Positions 1-7,174 of a stretch of 64,000 nt of DNA are shown in pieces. The position numbers and the translations under genes were made by a program. Under the pieces are notes generated by a model. That model ran no database searches. It saw only the letters and a list, made by a program, of their open reading frames with translations, and had not been told where the DNA came from. How positions within the stretch are numbered: position 1 is the first letter of the stretch; the number at the start of each line of letters is the position of its first letter. The stretch covers positions 1 to 64,000 of the forward strand of contig JBIKNF010000003.1 in assembly GCA_044358835.1 (NCBI GenBank), given 5' to 3'. Source of the stretch: JAJTHC01 sp044358835 (GTDB taxonomy: Bacteria; Cyanobacteriota; Vampirovibrionia; Vampirovibrionales; JAJTHC01).

Positions 1-24
1 GTTACCATAATTTAATTTTTGGGG

Positions 25-61
25 TTTTTTTTTTTTCCAATTTTTCCCCCCCCCCCCCCCC
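25..61. repeat. Homopolymer cluster (T12, T5, C16)
   Basis: A run of 12 T (25-36), a run of 5 T (41-45) and a run of 16 C (46-61) sit together just upstream of the first gene, nine bases before a TTGACA. No other stretch of the window looks like this. It could be a length-variable tract next to a promoter, or low-quality sequence at a contig edge; the sequence alone cannot tell. Confidence 0.9.
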
Positions 62-94
62 GCGAGCGGTTGACACCGCACGCCAAGGGTTAAA

Positions 95-103
95 TGCTAG
101 AAT
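95..103 (+). promoter_or_regulatory. Extended -10 promoter of the first gene
   Basis: TGC followed by TAGAAT (98-103) is an extended -10 about 30 bases before the start codon at 135. A perfect TTGACA lies at 70-75, but the 22-base spacing is too long for a normal -35, so the extended -10 probably does the work. Confidence 0.45.
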
Positions 104-134
104 ATGGATTCCCCAAACGACCACTTTCCCCTTA

Positions 135-761
135 ATGGCCGCAATAGATGATGACGGCAATCACATAACCGCAACGCTAGAAGAATCTTTTAAAAATCCT
201 AAAGTACTGCCTGTTGATTTACAAAATGTCTTAGGAAGTCTTCAGCTAATACTTCATGCTTCTATCGATTTTTTCATAAGTGACTCTTCATACGAACAGA
301 AGATTCCAGACGGAGCTTTTGAAGAATTCGCTGACACGTTCCTGACAAAATACAACTCTTTTATACAGCCTGTTTTACAAACACAACTTAGCAAGACTAT
401 GCCTGATATAAAAAAACACCCAAGTATAGATAATACTATACCTTTAGCTGAAGCAGGTATTCCTGAAAAGCCTTATCAACATGTAATCACCACCATTCAG
501 TCTAAAGGTAAAGGAATTGTTGAAGCAAATCAAGATAAGCAAGAGCTTATTGATTTAACAATTCAAGCAGGAATAGAAAGTGAAGATGCAAACGTAAGAG
601 TTTTATATATTAAAGGCATTGCGGGAAAAACGGCTATTTCAGAATATATTAGATCCTTTATGGAAACTAATTTACACGGACTCGCTGCTCAAGATCCAGA
701 CTTGGCACGAATGACCTTCCTAGATAAAAACGGCAGGCCCCTCCCAAAACCACAAGATTAA
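135..761 (+). CDS. Hypothetical protein, 208 aa
   Basis: I do not recognise this protein. It is soluble, acidic and probably mostly helical, with no signal peptide, membrane segment or Cys cluster. The gene is more AT-rich than the ribosomal protein genes that follow, which fits an accessory gene. No clear Shine-Dalgarno precedes the ATG at 135, so an internal start is possible. It stands alone: a promoter-like site lies upstream, and about 175 bases separate it from rpsR. A weak GCCCT/AGGGC hairpin follows the stop at about 778-803. Confidence 0.6.
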   Translation: MAAIDDDGNHITATLEESFKNPKVLPVDLQNVLGSLQLILHASIDFFISDSSYEQKIPDGAFEEFADTFLTKYNSFIQPVLQTQLSKTMPDIKKHPSIDNTIPLAEAGIPEKPYQHVITTIQSKGKGIVEANQDKQELIDLTIQAGIESEDANVRVLYIKGIAGKTAISEYIRSFMETNLHGLAAQDPDLARMTFLDKNGRPLPKPQD

Positions 762-936
762 AAAATCGGTTTAAATGCCCTATATCTATTAAAATAGAGG
801 GCTTGCATTGTCACTATGTTTTGCTTAAACTAAAGGGGTATTGCTTGCAAAAGTCGGTTTTCGTCTTTTGTACCCGAGTCGCCTGTGACGACAGCACTAC
901 CGTTTATCACAGTGAATAGGAAAGGAAGATCTCACC

Positions 937-1155
937 ATGATGGCAGATCGTCCCAAAAAGCGTTGCTACTTTCAAGCAAACAAAATCTACTATATTGACT
1001 ATAAAGACGCCAACTTATTGCGTCGTTTTTTAACAGACCGTGGCAAAATTTTGCCTCGTCGCATCACGGGTGTGAGTGCGTTTTACCAACGTCGTCTCAC
1101 CAAAGCGATTAAACGCGCAAGAGCTGCGGCGATTTTACCTTACGTTTACGACTAA
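937..1155 (+). CDS. rpsR: 30S ribosomal protein bS18
   Basis: The 72-aa length and highly basic sequence match bS18, which binds 16S rRNA on the 30S platform with bS6. Diagnostic parts are the Lys/Arg-Cys start (PKKRCYF), the YIDYKD-LLRRF segment and the RRITGVSAFYQRRLTKAIKRAR core with AAILPY at the end. AAAGGAAG at about 919-926 serves as ribosome binding site for the ATG at 937. Here rpsR is separated from rpsF and ssb, its usual partners, and stands upstream of rpsB-tsf. A second ATG follows at 940. Confidence 0.97.
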   Translation: MMADRPKKRCYFQANKIYYIDYKDANLLRRFLTDRGKILPRRITGVSAFYQRRLTKAIKRARAAAILPYVYD

Positions 1156-1170
1156 ACCCGTAAACGCTCG

Positions 1171-1287
1171 CAAGGCTTTTAGGGCGTGATTTTGTTTTAA
1201 CCCTTTTTTGTTATTGTTGTGAACATTGTTTCTGAACTCTGGCGTTTGTAAACAATTCAAAGCAAAGTCCCTTCACTAAAAGCCTTG
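1171..1287 (+). promoter_or_regulatory. Structured rpsB leader candidate
   Basis: A perfect 12-bp inverted repeat, CAAGGCTTTTAG (1171-1182) and CTAAAAGCCTTG (1276-1287), encloses about 93 bases in the rpsR-rpsB gap. Smaller complementary segments (TTGTT and AACAA) lie inside. On RNA this would fold into a long stem closing just before the rpsB ribosome binding site. It may be an autoregulatory ribosomal protein leader; that role is inferred. Confidence 0.45.
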
Positions 1288-1333
1288 TTTCCACTCATTA
1301 TTATTTAACCTTTAACACAATGGAGTTCATCCC

Positions 1334-2140
1334 ATGCCAGTGATTACACTAGAAGAATTGATGGAAGCAGGCGTCCACTTTGGCCACCAAACCAAGCGTT
1401 GGAACCCTAAAATGAAGCCTTATATTTGGGGCAAGCGCAACGGCATTTACATTATTGATTTAACCAAAACCGTGCCGTTGTTTGAACAGGCTTATGAAGT
1501 CGTCAAAGCCGTTGCGGCTTCAGGCAAAAAAGTCGTTTTCGTGGGTACTAAAAAACAAGCCGCTGATATTGTCGCTGAAGAAGCCGATCGCGTCGGGGCG
1601 TTGTACATCAACAAGCGTTGGCTAGGCGGAACACTCACCAATGCCACCGTCATTCGCGGACGCATACAACGTTTGCGTGAACTTGAAGAATTGGAAGCCA
1701 ACGGTCACTTTGAACGTATGAATAAAAAAGAATTGGCTGTGGTCAATCGTACCTTGGCGAAGTTGCGCCGTAGTTTAGGTGGCCTTAAAAACATGCGGGG
1801 TGAACCCGGTTTGGTGGTTGTGGTGGATGTAAAACACGAGCTGAATGCTGTGCAAGAAGCGCGTAAAGCCGGTGTGCCGATTGTGTCGTTGGTGGACACC
1901 AACGCGGATCCAACCCTCAGCGACTACAACATTCCTGGGAATGATGATGCGTTGAAATCCATTCGCTTGATTGTGGGGCGTTTGGCTGATGCGATTGTAG
2001 AAGGCAACGCGGAACGTGAAAATGCCTTGGCTGTTGCCAAAGAAGCGCCTAAAGCGCCTGCGAAAGAAGCCCCACAGGCTTCTGTTGCTGAAGAAACCGC
2101 TGTGTCTTCTGAAGAAGTTGCGGAAGAAGCCAACGCGTAA
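1334..2140 (+). CDS. rpsB: 30S ribosomal protein uS2
   Basis: Textbook uS2 from its first residues: VITLEELMEAGVHFGHQTKRWNPKM, then KPYIWGKRNGIYIIDLTKT, the KKVVFVGTKKQA segment and NKRWLGGTLTN. The end of the conserved core is IPIVSLVDTNADP-type, here VPIVSLVDTNADPTLSDYNIPGNDDA. uS2 binds late to the 30S head-body junction. The protein is 268 aa, with a C-terminal Ala/Glu-rich tail of about 35 residues beyond the core that is probably disordered. TGGAG at 1321-1325 precedes the ATG. The following gene is tsf, the usual bacterial order. Confidence 0.98.
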   Translation: MPVITLEELMEAGVHFGHQTKRWNPKMKPYIWGKRNGIYIIDLTKTVPLFEQAYEVVKAVAASGKKVVFVGTKKQAADIVAEEADRVGALYINKRWLGGTLTNATVIRGRIQRLRELEELEANGHFERMNKKELAVVNRTLAKLRRSLGGLKNMRGEPGLVVVVDVKHELNAVQEARKAGVPIVSLVDTNADPTLSDYNIPGNDDALKSIRLIVGRLADAIVEGNAERENALAVAKEAPKAPAKEAPQASVAEETAVSSEEVAEEANA

Positions 2141-2251
2141 CGACGACGAAGAGGGGTTGGCTTAAAGTTTCAGGCTCCCCTCTTCTTCACACTCCCTAGA
2201 TGATTAAACCCTCAATAAACCCTGAATTAAAGGATGATAAAGGAATTACGT

Positions 2252-3142
2252 ATGATGTCCGTGTCAATGCAAGCCATTAAAGAACTTCGTGAACAAACAG
2301 GCGCTGGAATGATGGATGTTCGTCAAGCCCTCGTCGATGCCGAAGGTGACAAGCAAAAAGCGGTTGAACTATTGCGCCAAAAGGGTGCAGCGACCGCTGA
2401 AAAGAAAGCCTCTCGTGCGGCGGCTGAAGGAAAAGTGGCCGCCGTGTTAGAAAATGGAATCGGTGCCTTGGTTGAAGTCAATTGCGAAACTGATTTTACC
2501 GGCAATAACGAAAAGTTTTTAAGCTTGGTTGAAGGGGCTCAACAAGTGGTCATCGCTCAAGATTACCCTGATGTAGAAGCCTTTATGCAAGTTGATTACA
2601 ATGGTCGCCCTTTAAAAGAGTTGTTTACCGATGTCATTACCGCTATTCGTGAAAACATGAAAGTGGCTCGCTTTGTGCGTTACACGCCCGCTGAAAACGG
2701 TTATGTGCACGCCTATATTCACGCGGGCGGTAAAATCGGTGTGTTGATTGAAACGGCTTGTGAAAATTCTGCGTCGCTTTCAAATGAAACCTTCACCACG
2801 TTTACGAAAGACATGGCCATGCAAATTGCGGCTTTTTCGCCTGAATTTGTGTCACGAAACGAAGTGCCGGCTGAAGAAGTCGACAATGAAATTCGCATTG
2901 AAATGGGCAAAGAAGACATTCAGAAAAAGCCTGAAGCCATGCGTGGCAAAATTGTGGAAGGCCGTGTGGAAAAGAACTTGGCGACCCGTGTGTTATTGTC
3001 TCAAGCCTATGTGAAAGACAGCAGCAAAACGATTGCTCAATTGATTGAAGAGTTGAGCAAATCTTTAGGTGGCACGGTAACGATTCGTCGTTTCACTCGC
3101 TATGCCTTAGGTGAGTTGTCTCCACCCGCTGAAGAAGAGTAG
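2252..3142 (+). CDS. tsf: Elongation factor Ts
   Basis: EF-Ts regenerates EF-Tu-GTP by ejecting GDP. The N-terminal UBA-like domain (IKELREQTGAGMMDVRQAL) and the VEVNCETDF motif of the core are unmistakable, and the end (RRFTRYALGE) matches the family C-terminus. I prefer the ATG at 2252, or 2255, because AAAGGA at 2239-2244 sits 7 bases upstream of it. An earlier in-frame ATG at 2234 has its only AAGG three bases away. The product is about 296 aa, near family length. The gene follows rpsB by about 110 bases and ends in a strong terminator. Confidence 0.97.
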   Translation: MMSVSMQAIKELREQTGAGMMDVRQALVDAEGDKQKAVELLRQKGAATAEKKASRAAAEGKVAAVLENGIGALVEVNCETDFTGNNEKFLSLVEGAQQVVIAQDYPDVEAFMQVDYNGRPLKELFTDVITAIRENMKVARFVRYTPAENGYVHAYIHAGGKIGVLIETACENSASLSNETFTTFTKDMAMQIAAFSPEFVSRNEVPAEEVDNEIRIEMGKEDIQKKPEAMRGKIVEGRVEKNLATRVLLSQAYVKDSSKTIAQLIEELSKSLGGTVTIRRFTRYALGELSPPAEEE

Positions 3143-3165
3143 GTTTTTTCCCACTTCTATGTATG

Positions 3166-3201
3166 AAAAAACCGCCTTTCTTTAAAAGTAGGCGGTTTTT
3201 T
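3166..3201 (+). terminator. Intrinsic terminator of rpsB-tsf
   Basis: AAAAAACCGCCT pairs with AGGCGGTTTTTT around a 12-base loop, and a run of T ends the stem. It lies 24 bases after the tsf stop. The A-run on the 5' side means it could also work on the other strand. Confidence 0.88.
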
Positions 3202-3307
3202 AAGCGTGTTTTAAATAACCCCCCATACAAAAATACAGTGGCCTGGGTGAAGTGTTCAAAAAACCCCCTTGCGCCCCGCGTTACAATGCTAAAAATGATC
3301 TAAAATA

Positions 3308-3316
3308 TGGTATACT
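3308..3316 (+). promoter_or_regulatory. Extended -10 promoter of the secreted-protein gene
   Basis: TGG-TATACT (TATACT at 3311-3316) is a good extended -10. Its expected transcription start near 3323 lies downstream of an in-frame ATG at 3307, which supports 3355 as the real start. Confidence 0.5.
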
Positions 3317-3354
3317 ATAAAAAGTCGCCTCACCAACTCATTAGGAAAGTGATT

Positions 3355-4089
3355 ATGTCAAAAAAAATCGATGCTTTTTTTTCAGTTCTGCTTATTCTAG
3401 GGGTCCTTACTGGAAGTTTTTCAGTGGCTTACGCCAACCGATCCGCCATTCAACGCTTGAATGTGCAACGCTTACCGAAGCCCAACCAACTGTATTTACC
3501 CAACGCCTTTTACCGAAACAAAGTAAACACCATCACCCTAAAGGCCAACCCTGGGCAAGAAGTGATGGTGTTCTACCGTTACTTGCCTTCAGGCGATCAA
3601 AGCCTCCCTGCCGAAAAATTGAGCGTGCCTTTTTCAGCGAACCAAAGCGTACAGCACGTTCAAATCCCCTTGCCCAGCACCGAAGTATTTCAAGAAGCCC
3701 CAGCGAGTTCTCCGTTTAAAAAAGAAAAAGAACCCGCGCCTCGCTATCAATTTAATGCGATTCAAATTGAAGCCGTACGTATAGATGCCAATGGCCAAGT
3801 GCTAGAAAAAATTCAATCGGTTGATGCGTCTGGCCTGGCTGGGGGTCAAGAGGTCATCCCACTTTTAGAGCCTTACGTATCGACACAAGCTTCTGTCATG
3901 CCTACCGTGCAAGGGTTGGATCACAACACGATGAGAAGCGTGCAAAGCATGGTCGACTTAGCCAGTGATGAAGAAAAACGCAAGCGCTTGCAATATGACG
4001 GTTCCATTAACCGAGCCCGTAGCCTAGATCGTAACACCTTCATTGACGGTGGTCTAAAAACCTCCATCCCAGGGCATCCTCTGCATTAG
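3355..4089 (+). CDS. Secreted or periplasmic hypothetical protein
   Basis: From the ATG at 3355 the protein opens with a classical signal peptide: MSKKIDAFF, a hydrophobic stretch (LLILGVLTGSF) and VAYA as a type I cleavage site. AGGAAA at 3342-3347 is the ribosome binding site. The mature part, about 220 aa, has a putative beta-rich region (YRNKVNTITLKANPGQEVMVFYR), a charged linker (KKEKEPAP), a second strand-rich segment and a polar, Arg-rich tail. No Cys, membrane helix or known catalytic motif is visible. I do not recognise the family. It is monocistronic, between tsf and the RidA-like gene. Confidence 0.75.
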   Translation: MSKKIDAFFSVLLILGVLTGSFSVAYANRSAIQRLNVQRLPKPNQLYLPNAFYRNKVNTITLKANPGQEVMVFYRYLPSGDQSLPAEKLSVPFSANQSVQHVQIPLPSTEVFQEAPASSPFKKEKEPAPRYQFNAIQIEAVRIDANGQVLEKIQSVDASGLAGGQEVIPLLEPYVSTQASVMPTVQGLDHNTMRSVQSMVDLASDEEKRKRLQYDGSINRARSLDRNTFIDGGLKTSIPGHPLH

Positions 4090-4171
4090 TGGCTTGTGCT
4101 TTACATTTGCCTGTCTTGCTCGTATGCTAGGACTTAGTCTTTGTCCTAACACATAAGGAAGTCTTTACGCG

Positions 4172-4642
4172 ATGAACAACACCCCAGCCTCTGCTAAAAC
4201 GCTTGCCCAGTGGGACGCTGAGCTCCCTGAAGCCCCCTTGCCTGTGGCATCTTATATCCCCTGCAAGCAAGTCGGGAACTTGATTTTCACCAGTGGCATG
4301 CTCCCCATGCAACAGGGTGAACTGCTTTACAAAGGTCGCGTAGGGGCTGAAGTGTCTTTAGAAGACGCTCAAGCCGCTGCTCGCTTGTGTATTTTAAATG
4401 CGTTGAGTGTCATTAAAGCCCAAGTGGGAAGCTTGGCAAACGTCAAGCAAGTGGTTAAAGTCACAGGCTTTGTGATGGGAACCCACGATTTTTACAATCA
4501 ACCTGCCGTCATCAACGGGGCTTCCAACACCCTCACCGAAGTCTTCGGCTTAGAACTGGGTCAACATGCGCGTTCCGCTGTGGGTGTTGCCAATTTGCCC
4601 TTAGAAGCCCCTGTTGAAATTGAACTCATTGTGGAAGTTTAA
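4172..4642 (+). CDS. RidA/YjgF-family protein
   Basis: At 156 aa this matches the RidA/YER057c/UK114 superfamily, homotrimers that include enamine/imine deaminases. Family signatures seen are VGNLIFTSGMLPM near residue 33, VSLEDAQAAARLCILNALSVIKA, and the C-terminal HARSAVGVANLPLEAPVEIELI with the Arg that binds the substrate carboxylate in RidA. It belongs to the longer YjgH/TdcF-like branch, with an N-terminal extension of about 25 residues. The true substrate cannot be assigned. AAGGAAG at 4156-4162 supports the ATG at 4172. The next gene starts 65 bases downstream on the same strand. Confidence 0.85.
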   Translation: MNNTPASAKTLAQWDAELPEAPLPVASYIPCKQVGNLIFTSGMLPMQQGELLYKGRVGAEVSLEDAQAAARLCILNALSVIKAQVGSLANVKQVVKVTGFVMGTHDFYNQPAVINGASNTLTEVFGLELGQHARSAVGVANLPLEAPVEIELIVEV

Positions 4643-4707
4643 CCAACTAGCGGGTGGTTCTCCCCCTTTTATCGTCCTGCTTGCCTAAAACAAAGTGACC
4701 TTAGCCC

Positions 4708-5508
4708 ATGCTTGCCCCCCCCTCTTTACTGCTTAGCGTACCGTCTTTTTCACTGGTGACGGCTTTTGTCCTAGGGGCTTTACACGCCTTAGAACCTGGG
4801 CATGGCAAAATTGTGATTGCCACCTACATGGGGCAACCCACCGCGACTTACGCGGATGTGTTAAAGCTTGGGGGAGTGATCATCTTTGCACATGGGTTGG
4901 TGTTATGGCTAGGGGTCGCTTTGTTTTTTAACATACTGCATCATACGCAAGGGATTCCCGCCATTTGGTTTAATATCTTACAACTGGTTTCCGCCACATT
5001 TGTGGTGATATTGGGCTTAAATATGTTGCGTCGGACTCAACACCTTATGACGCCCCCTAAACAAGACGCTACTTCACAAACGACTGTGCTAGACTCTTTA
5101 GAAGCCCTAAAGCCCTGCTCTACTTCTTGCCAACATAGTGAAAATGACGTGGCGCAAGCGTCTATTTTAAATGCCACAAGCGTGTGGCAACGTAATAAGG
5201 AATTGTTTTTACTGGGTTTAATGAGCGGATTGCGCCCATGCCCATTGACGCTTTCAAGCTTAAGTTTAGCCATTAGCTTAGGGCAATGGAAGGCCTTTGC
5301 CTTTGTGGGGGTTTTTAGCATAGGGATGGCTTGCATGTTGATGTGCTTTGGGATTTTGGGCAAGCTAGGAGGCATCGGCTTAGAAAAAGGATCCAGGCGA
5401 TGGTCGGGCTTGCAACAGGTACAAGGCTGGTTTTTAAAAGTCGCTGGGGCCTTGGTGCTGGTGATGGGTCTCTATTTTGTGTGGCATAGCCTGCAATCGT
5501 TTAAATAA
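4708..5508 (+). CDS. NicO/RcnA-like nickel-cobalt transporter
   Basis: This is a polytopic membrane protein of 266 aa with about six helices. The first helix carries HALEPGHGK, the metal-binding signature of the NicO/RcnA/UreH group of divalent metal transporters. A second conserved segment is SGLRPCPLTLSSL near residue 175. The central loop, about residues 110-160, is hydrophilic with two Cys and a His (CSTSCQHSEND), a possible metal-sensing or metal-binding stretch. Whether it exports or imports nickel or cobalt is not clear from sequence; no urease or hydrogenase genes are near. The gene overlaps the convergent thioredoxin-like gene by 8 bases. Confidence 0.8.
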   Translation: MLAPPSLLLSVPSFSLVTAFVLGALHALEPGHGKIVIATYMGQPTATYADVLKLGGVIIFAHGLVLWLGVALFFNILHHTQGIPAIWFNILQLVSATFVVILGLNMLRRTQHLMTPPKQDATSQTTVLDSLEALKPCSTSCQHSENDVAQASILNATSVWQRNKELFLLGLMSGLRPCPLTLSSLSLAISLGQWKAFAFVGVFSIGMACMLMCFGILGKLGGIGLEKGSRRWSGLQQVQGWFLKVAGALVLVMGLYFVWHSLQSFK

Positions 5509-6016
5509 CACAGTTATGTTTAGGGTCATGTTGCTGTAGGCTTTTTTGGATCACGTGCTTGATGAGCTGGCGATTTGTTTGGCCTGCTTCACTCAAACGC
5601 TCTAATAACGGCACGGTGGTCTTCTTCATCGCACGAGGCTCAAAAATAAAGAAGGCAGGCACCTTCGTGACCTTAAATAAGTCCACATAGAGGCGGTTTT
5701 CGGCTTTATCGGCATCAATGGGCAATAGGCTCAAGCAACGCTGAAAGGATTTTTGCTCACTTAAGGCATACAACAAAGGCGTAATCTGCTGGCAGGTGAC
5801 GCAAGAATCTTGGTAAAATTCAACCAATAATCGAGACGTCTTGGCCTGGCTGATGCGTTGAGGCACGGGCAGGCCAGCTTCCTTGTCATAGCTTGAAGGG
5901 TAGCGAAAAAAGGCGTCGGGGGAAGAAAACACCTGAATCAACGATGTCCCCCAAAAGAAGAGAAGCATCCCCAAGACAAGCAAACTGGGCGTCCAAAAAT
6001 TAAAGCGTGCGTTCAT
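5501..6016 (-). CDS. Membrane-anchored thioredoxin-like protein
   Basis: One N-terminal transmembrane helix (about residues 9-28, LLVLGMLLFFWGTSLIQVF) anchors a thioredoxin fold of about 120 residues that should face the periplasm. The redox motif is CVTC (about residues 72-75, after LLVEFYQDS), and the cis-Pro segment is VPAFFIFEP. A third Cys lies at the very end (HNCVI). Likely roles are periplasmic thiol reduction or cytochrome maturation, but no ccm genes are near. The ATG at 6016 is preceded by AAGGAG. The gene is divergent from the HAD phosphatase gene and convergent with the NicO gene. Confidence 0.8.
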   Translation of the reverse strand: MNARFNFWTPSLLVLGMLLFFWGTSLIQVFSSPDAFFRYPSSYDKEAGLPVPQRISQAKTSRLLVEFYQDSCVTCQQITPLLYALSEQKSFQRCLSLLPIDADKAENRLYVDLFKVTKVPAFFIFEPRAMKKTTVPLLERLSEAGQTNRQLIKHVIQKSLQQHDPKHNCVI

Positions 6017-6034
6017 TTAGAACTCCTTGTTTAC

Positions 6035-6063
6035 TTTTCATTATAGATTCTTTGCGCTATACT
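6035..6063 (+). promoter_or_regulatory. Promoter of the HAD phosphatase gene
   Basis: TTTTCA (6035-6040) and TATACT (6058-6063) are spaced 17 bases apart, in the gap between divergent genes. Transcription would start near 6070, about 57 bases before the preferred ATG at 6127. Confidence 0.5.
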
Positions 6064-6087
6064 GACAAGGGTCTTTGCCATACGTTC

Positions 6088-6105
6088 ATACCGTTTTATT
6101 GGTAT
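6088..6105 (+). repeat. 18-bp palindromic motif, copy 1
   Basis: ATACC-GTTTTATT-GGTAT is an imperfect palindrome in the 5' leader of the HAD gene, ending 21 bases before the ATG. A near-identical sequence (ATACCGTTTAATGGGTAT) occurs at 16172-16189 and, on the other strand, at 50068-50085. Confidence 0.6.
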
Positions 6106-6126
6106 CAGAAGGAATCTGCCTCTGTG

Positions 6127-6981
6127 ATGTCTATAGAAACAACCCCTATTTTATTCCCCGCTTATGCCCACCCAATCAAGATGGTCGTCTGTGATTTAGA
6201 TGGCACCTTAGTGCAGTCTGATTTAAACGTCAGTCCAGCGGTGCTAGAAACCATTCAAGCCGTCAGCCAACACGGAGTAAAAGTCGTTATTGCCACAGGA
6301 CGAATGTTTCCTTCTGCTTTACCTTACGTCAAACGTTTAGGGCTAGAAACACCCGTTATTTGCTACCAAGGTGCCATGGTTCGAGACACTCATGCAGACT
6401 TTACCCTTCGCTATAGCAACCCTGTTCCGCTGGATTTGGCTCAGGACATTGTTCGCTATTGCCAACGCCAACACATCCACATTAACGTCTATGTCAATGA
6501 TGTCTTGCATAGTCAAACGCATGAGCTGTATGTGGATGAATACAAACGAACCTCTTCAATTGAACCCGTGTTGCTTGAAGATGTCTTAAGCATTTTACAA
6601 GTCGATGCCCCGCCTAAAATGGTGGTGATCAATAATGACCCCCACGTATTAGAAGCGGTTCGAGCCTATTTGTTAGAAACATATGGAGCAGAACGCATCG
6701 GGGTGTGTAAGTCGCGGCATAATTTCCTCGAATTAACGGCGCCTGATGTGAGTAAATGGTCCGCGGTGGTGGCTTTGGCGGAACAATGGGGCATTCTACC
6801 ACAAGAAGTCATGTGCCTTGGCGATGAAGAAAATGATGTGGCGATGCTCCGCGGAGAGGGGCTGGGGCTGGCCATGGCCAACGGACCGATTGATGTGCAA
6901 CGCCAAGCCAAAGGCATTGTGCCACATATCTTAGAAGATGGGGCGGCTCAAGCCATGAGATATTACATATTAGATCGATAA
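6127..6981 (+). CDS. Cof-type HAD-superfamily phosphatase
   Basis: HAD motif I is KMVVCDLDGTLVQSD, where both Asp residues act in phosphoryl transfer, motif II is VIATGRM, and motif IV is CLGDEENDVAML with the Mg-binding Asp pair; a Lys (PDVSKWSAV) acts as motif III. The inserted cap between motifs II and III is of the Cof/YidA C2 type. Such enzymes dephosphorylate sugar phosphates, FMN or PLP; the substrate is unknown. I use the ATG at 6127 with AGAAGGAA upstream, because earlier in-frame codons overlap the promoter and the divergent gene. Product about 284 aa, normal for Cof proteins. Confidence 0.88.
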   Translation: MSIETTPILFPAYAHPIKMVVCDLDGTLVQSDLNVSPAVLETIQAVSQHGVKVVIATGRMFPSALPYVKRLGLETPVICYQGAMVRDTHADFTLRYSNPVPLDLAQDIVRYCQRQHIHINVYVNDVLHSQTHELYVDEYKRTSSIEPVLLEDVLSILQVDAPPKMVVINNDPHVLEAVRAYLLETYGAERIGVCKSRHNFLELTAPDVSKWSAVVALAEQWGILPQEVMCLGDEENDVAMLRGEGLGLAMANGPIDVQRQAKGIVPHILEDGAAQAMRYYILDR

Positions 6982-7174
6982 TTGGCCTCATCTCCTACAA
7001 AGAAAGTGTTTTTCCTAGCAAGCTATGATAGACTAAGGAGTTGTAGGGTAGACTTGTGCTAAGTCAACGAATGCCCCGTGCTAACGTGACATCGACTCTG
7101 TTAATCGCCTTCATTGAACAAGGATATATCGTCTCATGCAAACCTCATCTACTTTGGACAAAAAGGAGCCTGCT

